From positions 1-26,495 of the forward strand of contig MU633731.1 of the NCBI GenBank assembly GCA_026770595.1: a stretch of DNA of 26,495 nucleotides, given 5' to 3'. Below, piece after piece: positions 20,116 to 26,495 of the stretch. The stretch comes from Ochromonadaceae sp. CCMP2298. Taxonomy: Eukaryota > Sar > Synurophyceae > Ochromonadales > Ochromonadaceae. The position numbers and the translations under genes were made by a program. Position 1 is the stretch's first letter; the number at the start of each line of letters is the position of its first letter. Below the pieces are notes generated by a model. That model saw nothing but the letters and a program-made list of their open reading frames with translations, had not been told where the DNA came from and did no database searches.

Positions 20116-20604
20116 CTACTGTGGCTCAGAGGGTTGCCGTATATATGTCAGTAACACGCAGAACAGGGCAGCGAGCCAGGACCTGAGAGCTAGAACACTT
20201 GAAGACGGTGCCGCAGTGGGAGCACTGCTCGGATGGCTGGTCGGTTGCGTCGACGGCTGAGCGCTGGGCACCAACGCGGGCTGCCTAGTGGGATCTGCGG
20301 AGGGTTGTATGGTGGGGCCTGCGGAGGGCTGTTTGGCGGGGCCTGCGGAGGGCTGTTTGGCGGGACCTGCGGAGGGCTGCTTGGTGGGGCCTGCGAAGGG
20401 CTGCCCCTCTCCGCCCATTGCGGGGAGAGGCACGCCCCGCTTGTGGAAATACGCGCCTCTACCCAGCATCTCCTGCGCTTCCTGCGGATCAGAGGAGGGC
20501 GATGGTGGCAGAAAGATTACCTCCTTCGCTGAGAGAGCAGACACGCCCTCGTCCTCCTCGTGCTCTTCTCCCAGCTTGCGCTGCATCTTGTTCATCTTGT
20601 TCAT
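20116..20604 (-). CDS. Pro/Ser-repeat protein with PSAGP repeats and hydrophobic C-terminus (probable)
   Basis: An open frame whose first ATG gives 162 residues; it is open further upstream to about 20718 with non-ATG starts. A charged N-terminal part (MNKMNKMQRK) is followed by about four and a half copies of an eight-residue repeat of the form QPSAGPAK, then Ser/Pro/Thr-rich sequence (PSTQPTSHPSSAPTAAPSSS). It ends in a hydrophobic helix (LALRSWLAALFCVLLTYI) with a short tail, as in GPI-anchor signals. Such PSxxPT repeats are common in surface and wall proteins of secondary algae. No signal peptide is in this exon. A hydrophobic stretch in another frame at about 20694-20762 (RPIAATISCLLVLNLWSLL) could belong to an upstream exon: an 86-nt phase-0 intron with a weak GTGGTG donor and a CCAGCAG acceptor would join them, but no ATG precedes it. 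Whether this is a complete gene is uncertain. Confidence 0.42.
   Translation of the reverse strand: MNKMNKMQRKLGEEHEEDEGVSALSAKEVIFLPPSPSSDPQEAQEMLGRGAYFHKRGVPLPAMGGEGQPFAGPTKQPSAGPAKQPSAGPAKQPSAGPTIQPSADPTRQPALVPSAQPSTQPTSHPSSAPTAAPSSSVLALRSWLAALFCVLLTYIRQPSEPQ
20292..20405. repeat. 24-bp tandem repeat encoding the PSAGP repeats
   Basis: Units begin at 20292, 20316, 20340, 20364 and 20388 (last one partial) and share the core cctgcggagggctg. The two middle units are identical. A 24-bp period keeps the frame, adding eight residues per copy on the minus strand. Confidence 0.88.
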
Positions 20605-21053
20605 CTTCTGCTGGTGTGGGGGTGTGTGTGGGTCTGCAGCGCATAGGAGGAGCCGCTCATTGCCTGCGCTGGCATCGATTTTATCCGCACCACGCCCTGC
20701 ATACACAACAGTGACCACAGATTCAAGACCAGCAAACAGCTAATGGTAGCAGCGATGGGCCGTATCCGGTGGTGTTGAATAATCCCCTGACAGGAGCCTG
20801 ACAGGTGATCGACAATTGCTGAATAGGTTCCTCGCTTCCATCCGGAACACCTCCGATTGATCAACCCCCCCCACCCCCATCTGCCTTCCCATCAGCCTTC
20901 CCCTTCCCAGCCCCTTGCTGATGACTCCAGCACGAGAGCGATGCCGCACGTCGAACGAAGGGTGCGCTGGATTTCCGCTCAAACAAATTTCCTGACAAAT
21001 CAGTTATAAAAACCCTCAATTATGATAGGTTTATAGAGTAATGCTCAGTGAAC
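20605..21053. other. Spacer upstream of the short ORF and photolyase-like gene
   Basis: It may include an upstream exon of the minus-strand repeat gene. Also visible are an 11-bp tandem duplication with core cctgacagg (20786-20794, 20797-20805) and a TATA box at 21005-21012. Nothing else is recognised. Confidence 0.45.
21005..21012 (+). promoter_or_regulatory. TATA-box-like element
   Basis: TATAAAAA lies 42 nt upstream of ATG 21054 and 342 nt upstream of ATG 21354. A start about 25-30 nt downstream would put both ORFs on one transcript. This is inferred from spacing only. Confidence 0.4.
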
Positions 21054-21242
21054 ATGGAGGATTTTGTAAAATCCAACTTCCAGTTTGAATCTCAGGAGGA
21101 GCCCCCCCTCCTTCTGAGCCATCTGGTGGAGAGGCTCCCGAGGCATCGTGCTCATTTCGCTGGTTGCGTCCGTTGTGCTCGTTGCGGCATCGTGGTGGCG
21201 GAGCATCAGCTCGAGTTGCACGTGTATCAGCTGGGAGCTTAA
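21054..21242 (+). CDS. Short Cys/His ORF, possible zinc-binding peptide or leader exon
   Basis: 62 residues from ATG 21054, with an in-frame stop just upstream at 21039. The C-terminal half contains CVRCARCGIVVAEHQLELH, so a C-x2-C-x6-H-x4-H pattern that could bind zinc; the family is not recognised. It lies 42 nt after a TATA box and in the same frame as the giant ORF, with stops at 21240 and 21333 between them. It could be a small protein, an upstream ORF of the next gene's mRNA, or a first exon. I found no phase-compatible consensus splice pair that joins it to the next ORF. Confidence 0.3.
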   Translation: MEDFVKSNFQFESQEEPPLLLSHLVERLPRHRAHFAGCVRCARCGIVVAEHQLELHVYQLGA

Positions 21243-21353
21243 GTTGAGGACACAAGGCAAAGGGAGCCGAAACCTTCGATGGGTGCGACGCCAAACGTGC
21301 GAGAGCGAAGCCAGCAGGAGAGAACTTCCCAATAACGTCAGACCGGAGCAGCC

Positions 21354-22289
21354 ATGGACGACCGAGGAGACAGAAACCCCACAGACCCCACAGACTCCAG
21401 AGATCTTAGGGACCTGGGGCCTCTGGTGGCGTTTGCAGAGGAGCAGCTGCAAGGGGTCGGACTGGGCGGACTGGGGCCAGTTTCCCTGCACTCCCTGCGC
21501 GTATGCCTGCCACCAGCCGGAGTGAACGTCAGGAATGCCAGAGATAGTCGGAATGGCAGTGACAGCGGGTATACTGGGGATGCTGGGGGTGGCGGGGATA
21601 GGGACGGAAATGGCGGAGGGGAGTGCCTGCGCGTGCTGGATACGGTGGACAGGGCGCCGCCCCCGGGGCTGTGGAAGGCATTGCGCGAAAGCGAGCGGAC
21701 GCGGGAGCGGGAGCAGGAGCGGGAGCAGGAGCCCCCTTCTCTAACTCAAGCCCAGGGCAAGCAGAGGCAGGGGCAGAGGCAGAGGCAGAGGAGGGGCTCG
21801 CAGGGAGGGAGTGGTGACAGATCCGATTCATCACACACACATACGCACACGCCTGGGGACACCGCCGCATCCGCTGCCCCTATCCACACAGCACTTGCCC
21901 CTGTGGTCGCTGAAGCTGCCCCGGTGGACGCTACTGATGGCGGTTCGCAGCGCAGGTCTTCCAGGCTCTCGTCGAGGCACGGGAGCTCGCTCAGTCACAC
22001 ACAGGGGCAGCAGGAGCAGACGCAGGGGGCCCAGTCCCAGACCCAGTCCCAGTCCCAATCCCAGCTTCAGTACTATTCTCAGTCGCAGTCTCAGTCCCAG
22101 TTCCATGCTGACTCCCAGTCTCAGTCCCAGTCCCAGTCTGCTTTGCTGAGCGGTGGCAGTAGGGCCAGCAGACGCAGCAGAGGAGCTGAGGGTGGTGCAC
22201 CAGTACAGCAGATGCAGAGGACGCGGAAGAGAGCGGCAGATTTAGAGGCAGAAGCAGAGGCTGAGGCAGCGGCAGAGGCAGAGGCAGAG

Positions 22290-22321
<32 letters not shown>

Positions 22322-25300
22322 AGCGATAGAGACAGAGGCAGCGACAGAGGCAGAGGCAGCGACAGAGGCAGCGACAGAGGCAGAGGCCATCGTCGCCCCG
22401 TCACCTTCCTCTAACAAGCGCGCCCGAAGCCCTCTCAGCTCCCGCGGCTCCCGCACGCGCAGTGGGAGCACAGGGGGCAGTGGAAGCCGTGCCCGCCTAG
22501 GCAGCGTGAGCAGTGTAGACACAGGAGGCTTAGGGGGCGAAGGGGGCTCGGGCGATAGTGAAAATTTATTGGGCAGAGGCTTGGGGCCGGAGGAGAGCAG
22601 GGGGAGCAGGGGGAGCAGGGAGAGCAGTGGGAGGAAGGAGAGCAGGGGGGCCACCGGGAGCAGGGAGGGCAGTGGTCAGAGGGTGCTCAGGAGCAGCAGG
22701 CTCAACCACAGTTTAGATTGGAGCATGAGCGGCGATGGGGACGGGGACGAGATTGGGGGCTGCGCTGTGGGTGGCGTTGGTTCGGACATGAGCAAGAGAG
22801 GGGATTTGGAGGGAGAGATAGAGGGAGACAGGGGAGGAGGCGGAGGGGGGTGTATAGATAGGGGGAATCGCTCTCCTGGAACAGAAAGGAAGAAGCAGAG
22901 GCTGAGGGAAGGACAAAGGCAGAGGGAGGGGCAGAGGGAGCTGCCGGGCATTTCGGACCTACCCCCCAAGGCACTGTTCTGCTCCTCACCCGTGTCTGCA
23001 CCCACGCCCACATCTGCACCCTCTCCTGCAGCACCTACACACGTGCCCATACCTGATCCTCATAGTGCTGTTATTGCCGATGTCGGCGATGCAAGTTGTG
23101 CTTGTGCTCCCGATGCCGGTGCTCCCGATGCTGGTGCTGGTACTGGTTCTGCTGCGTGGCCTGTGCGGTTCTCACGCAGGGGAGCAGCCAGTCAGGTCAT
23201 GCCCCCGCCCGGCATCAACCCCTGCACCGTCCCCACACTCCCTCCCGCGCCCATACTCGCTCAAGCATCCGCACTCGCAGCGCCCCCCGCCTGCACCGCA
23301 GTGTCCGTCACACCTGCGGGGGCGGGGTCCGATGCAGTGTCTGCGACTGCGCCTGTGCCTGTGCCTGACTCTGTGTCTATGTTTGTGCCTGACTCTCCAC
23401 CGGCACCTGTGCCTGCACCTGTGCCTGCCTCAGGCTGGGCTAGAGGAGACTTCCTGTCCACACTGTGCGCCAGAGAGGCCCGGGGTAGGCACTGGGTGCT
23501 CAACGTACCCCTCCCCCTGCCCCTCCCCGCAAGCGCTGGCGACGCCCCCTCCTGTCCAGGCCCCAACCCTAGCCCCTGCCCCTTAGAGCTCAACCCCGAC
23601 CTCAGCCCCTTAGAGCTCAGCCCCGACCTCAGCCTGATCGACGGGGGCGGCGGCAAGGTGGTCTACTACTGGGTGGGCCAGACTTTACGCACTCAGGACA
23701 ATCTTGCCCTGGCCGCAGCCGTGCACCTGTCAGTGGCCCTGGGGCTGCCTTTGGTAGCGCTGGTGCTGGTGCAGACTGTGGCGCTGCGGGGACTGCTGCA
23801 GTGCTCTCTGGGCACGCACCCAGGCCCGAACCCAGACCCCCATACACCCCACCTAGGCACCAACACCCCCCACCCTCTACACCCAGTCCCCTACACCCCA
23901 AGCACAGGCCCTCATACCACATCTTACTCAGGCCCCCACATCCCCTACCAAGCCCCCTACCCAGGCTCCCACTTCGGCCCCCATCTAGGTCCCCAGCAGA
24001 GCCCTTCTTGCCCCTACCCCTCCTCTTTGCATATGCAGACACCAGCCCCCAGTAGACCCGGCAGCAGCGCCGCACTAGTCACCCTGCCTAGCACCAGCAA
24101 CAACACCAAAAGCAGCAGCAGCAACAGCAACATAGCTTATGCCACAGGCACAGGCACAGGCGCAGTGGTGACGACAGAGAAGCCCCCCAGCCACCCTGCC
24201 CCTGTCACTGCCTCTGGTGCTCGCAGTACGTACAGTGGTGGTCGGGAGGCTTTGCAGGCAGCTGTGCTGAGGAGGAGCGCAGCTAGGCTGTCTGCTCTGT
24301 CTGCCCTGCAGGCTGAGCTTCAGCAGATGGGGGTGCCGCTGCTGGGCATAGCATATGCAGCAGAGGACATGCAGGTGTCCCTGGGCCCCAACCCCTACCC
24401 CCCATTCCACATACCCTACCACCCTTCTGCCCCGCATGCCCCGTGCGTCACAGGGTCAGGGGGGTCCATGCCCCAGGCCCTGTTTGTGGCAGAGCCAGAG
24501 GGGCAGGGGCAGGGGAAGCAGGGGCAACCAGCCCCCCATCCCGTGGAGCACCCCCTGGCGGAGATTCTCATAGCCGCTCTCTCAAAGTCTAGCTCCCTGC
24601 CCGGCCTGCGCCCGCCCCTGTTCCGCCCCCAGGGCCTCAGGGCCTATCCCCCCTACACCGCCGCTGCCCTCTTCTGCGACGGAGCCTCATGTCCAGTGAC
24701 GCGTCTGGTGGCAGCTGCGGTGGGGAGCAGGCTGGGGTTGGCGGTGGTGGCTCTGGACTCGAATGCACTCACGCCCGTGCCCCCGCCGCAGTCGCTGTCG
24801 CAGCATAATACTAAGCAGCAGCAACAGTACAATTATGAGCAGCAGCAGCGGGTGCGGGGGCGGGGATCGTTCGCACCCTTCTTCGGTTCGCAACTACAGG
24901 CAGCGCTGCGCTGGGGTGAGGGGGGCAAGGGACAGAGCGGGGAAGGAGGCGAGAAAGCGGGCAGGGGACAGGGCCTGGGTGCTGGCTGGTGCTTTGACTG
25001 GGAGGTAGAGAGTGAGAGGGAGGGTGAGAAGGGGAAAGAGAATGAGAAAGAGAAGGATGCAGCGGAGGTGGGTATGAGTATGGGTGTGGGCGCGTGTGCG
25101 CCAGAGGGTGTGGCGGCGGCTGATGCGGAGGCGGAGGCACTGCTGCTGTGTGCTTTGGGCGAGGTTCAACGGTCCTGCCTGCAGCTTCCTTCCTCCACCT
25201 CCACCTCCACCGCGCCCATGCCTGTGCAGCAGCCCAGCAGCCTGAGCCTGGAGACTCCATGCCAGCAGCTGCGTCTGGTGCAAGTGGACTGGGCGCAGGT

Positions 25301-26495
25301 GCAAAGGGCGCTGGGAGGGTACTACGGTGGTGGTGGGGGTGAAGGTGGCGGTTGCATTAGTAGTGGTAGCAACAGTAACGACAGTGGCTGTGCCGGTGAC
25401 AGTAGCTGTGGCGATGGCTTGCTGGATCGACTGGGTGGCTGGAGTGCTGCGGGTGCACAGGATGTGCTGGCTGGGTACCTGGAGAAGGGAAAGCAGAGGG
25501 GCGACGGTGGCAGTAGCAGCCAAGGCGTGGGCGGGGGCTGCTGCGACGTGCTGGGCTGCTGGCTGGCGGGCCTACTGTCCCCCACAGACATGGCCAGAGC
25601 CGCACTGATGCCACCACCACTACTTCTGCAACTGCCGCCACCGCTGTCACTGCTCGCTGCGCACGAGTGGCAGTGGACAGAGCAGGAGGAACAGAGGGTC
25701 CAGGGGACACAGGAGCAGCAGGAGGCAGAGGGGGCACAGGAGCAGCAAAAGACTCAGGGGATTCAGGGGACTCAGGGGCAGCTGGTGGTGCAGGGGCAGC
25801 AGGGGACCCAGGCCAGGGGTCCCCTGTTCCACGCGCTGCTGCAGGCCGAGCTCACTAGGCACCGCTGCTGCCTTGCCATGGGGGGAATGACTGGGGATGG
25901 GGGAGGTGCGGGGGGAGATGCGGTTGATGGGGGTGAGAAGGGTGCGGGGGGTTTGGGTGGGGGACTAAGCATGGCTGCGGCACTGCCACACATAATCCCC
26001 ACGGCCCCGCCCACCCACACCCTCACACCCCACAGACAGCCCCAATACCTCTCCCTGTCCCTGTTTCACGGTGGGCCCTTGCCCCAGAGGCTGCTGTGGG
26101 CTGCTGACTTGCTGAAGCTGCTGCCCCCGCAGAAGGCTGAGCTGCTGCGGATGCTGGACGCGCAGGGAGCCTTTGCGGGGGCACGGGCGCTGGAAGTGGC
26201 TGGGGGAGCGGGGGGCTTGGGCGCAAAAATGGGCGGAAATGGGGTCGGGAGCAGAAGTGTGTGCAGGCGCGGGAGCGGGGGGGGAAGTCTGCAGGCACGG
26301 CTGTGCGCGGGCCTCACCGGCTGTGACGCCTTCGACCACCTGCAGAGACGCCTGCTTACAGGCCTGCCGCTGTATGGGTGCCTTGGTGTGTGCTGGCTGC
26401 TGCACGCTGCGTTGCTGCTGGGATCCGCTGCAGCCGCGGTCTCTGTGTGCGGCAAACTGGGGGCTGCCCTGTGCAGGCACGGGATGGGGGCGGGC
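21354..26495 (+). CDS. Giant class II photolyase/cryptochrome-like protein, 3' end outside window
   Basis: An uninterrupted frame of 1,714 codons from ATG 21354 (good context, GCCATGG; in-frame stop at 21333) to the window edge with no stop. Residues 1-767 are low-complexity: Gly/Arg/Ser-rich, a Gln-Ser tract (222-261), a Glu-Ala tract (298-345) and Pro/Ala/Val-rich repeats. Six blocks then follow in the order of class II photolyases: VVYYWVGQTLRTQDNLAL (768-786, Rossmann-like antenna start), 964-1006 (LQAELQQMGVPLLGI), 1102-1143 (ending VVALDSNALTPV), LGCWLAGLLSPTDMARAAL (about 1400-1418), FHALLQAELTRHRCC (about 1492-1506) and DAFDHLQRRLLTGLPLYG to W1681. Class II enzymes are about 450-500 residues; here the same span exceeds 900 because of insertions. 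Several cofactor and substrate positions look replaced, so it may be a signalling or structural relative rather than a repair enzyme. The frame is certain, the family likely, the function unknown. Confidence 0.8.
22018..22137. repeat. Gln-Ser coding repeat (cag-tcc hexamers)
   Basis: Imperfect cagtcc/cagtct hexamers encode a Gln-Ser-rich tract at residues about 222-261 of the photolyase-like protein. Confidence 0.8.
22245..22388. repeat. Glu-Ala coding repeat (gag-gca hexamers)
   Basis: About two dozen hexamers of gaggca with gcgaca variants encode alternating Glu-Ala/Thr at residues 298-345. Variation among the copies preserves the reading frame. Confidence 0.85.

Noticed and set aside
20233-20532. 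Plus-strand Gly-rich or Cys-rich open frames over the 24-bp repeat
   Set aside because: The minus-strand reading gives a known type of PSAGP repeat and a GPI-like tail, so the plus-strand frames look like shadows.
22121-22654. Minus-strand Ser/Ala/Leu-rich frames and other-frame plus-strand Pro/Leu-rich frames in the right part
   Set aside because: They are shadows of the 1,714-codon frame; repeats of 6 nt keep several frames open.
1-26495. tRNA, rRNA, snRNA, CRISPR or transposase genes
   Set aside because: I looked in the spacers for tRNA B-box-like sequence, U2/U6 signatures, regular spaced repeats and transposase motifs and found none convincing; a covariance-model scan would be needed to exclude small RNAs.

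Overview
The window is nuclear DNA of a eukaryotic microalga or other protist. The evidence is five GT-AG introns, a SWI/SNF chromatin-remodelling ATPase, an oligosaccharyltransferase subunit, and a tubulin glycylase-type TTLL enzyme, which suggests cilia or flagella. Coding regions are GC-rich and intron-poor, with introns of 95-188 nt. They are separated by AT-richer spacers. PSAGP-type Pro/Ser repeats in one candidate gene recall proteins of secondary algae such as stramenopiles or haptophytes, but the lineage is not settled by what can be read here.

Layout, left to right. 1-1086: spacer with inverted repeats and a GC-rich hairpin cluster. 1087-2890 (-): GT61-like glycosyltransferase in two exons. 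2891-3376: head-to-head spacer. 3377-8839 (+): a 1,820-residue TTLL3/8-like tubulin glycylase in one exon. 9190-9309 (-): a tiny OST4-like subunit of the oligosaccharyltransferase, tail-to-tail with the TTLL gene. 9959-14857 (-): BRM/Snf2-type remodeller of 1,532 residues in three exons. 16090-17214 (-): PX-domain protein with a C-terminal membrane hairpin. 17876-19847 (+): PHO4/PiT phosphate transporter in three exons. 20116-20604 (-): a probable Pro/Ser-repeat wall or surface protein. 21054-21242 (+): a short Cys/His-containing ORF behind a TATA box. 21354-26495 (+): a reading frame of at least 1,714 codons, open to the window edge. It carries six collinear blocks resembling class II photolyases, spread among huge low-complexity insertions.

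The genes are independent eukaryotic transcription units, not an operon. Two themes recur: the secretory pathway and membranes (GT61, OST4, PX-TM protein, phosphate transporter) and nuclear or cytoskeletal functions (BRM, TTLL, photolyase-like protein). The most unusual item is the giant, divergent photolyase-like protein at the right edge, whose 3' end lies outside the window.
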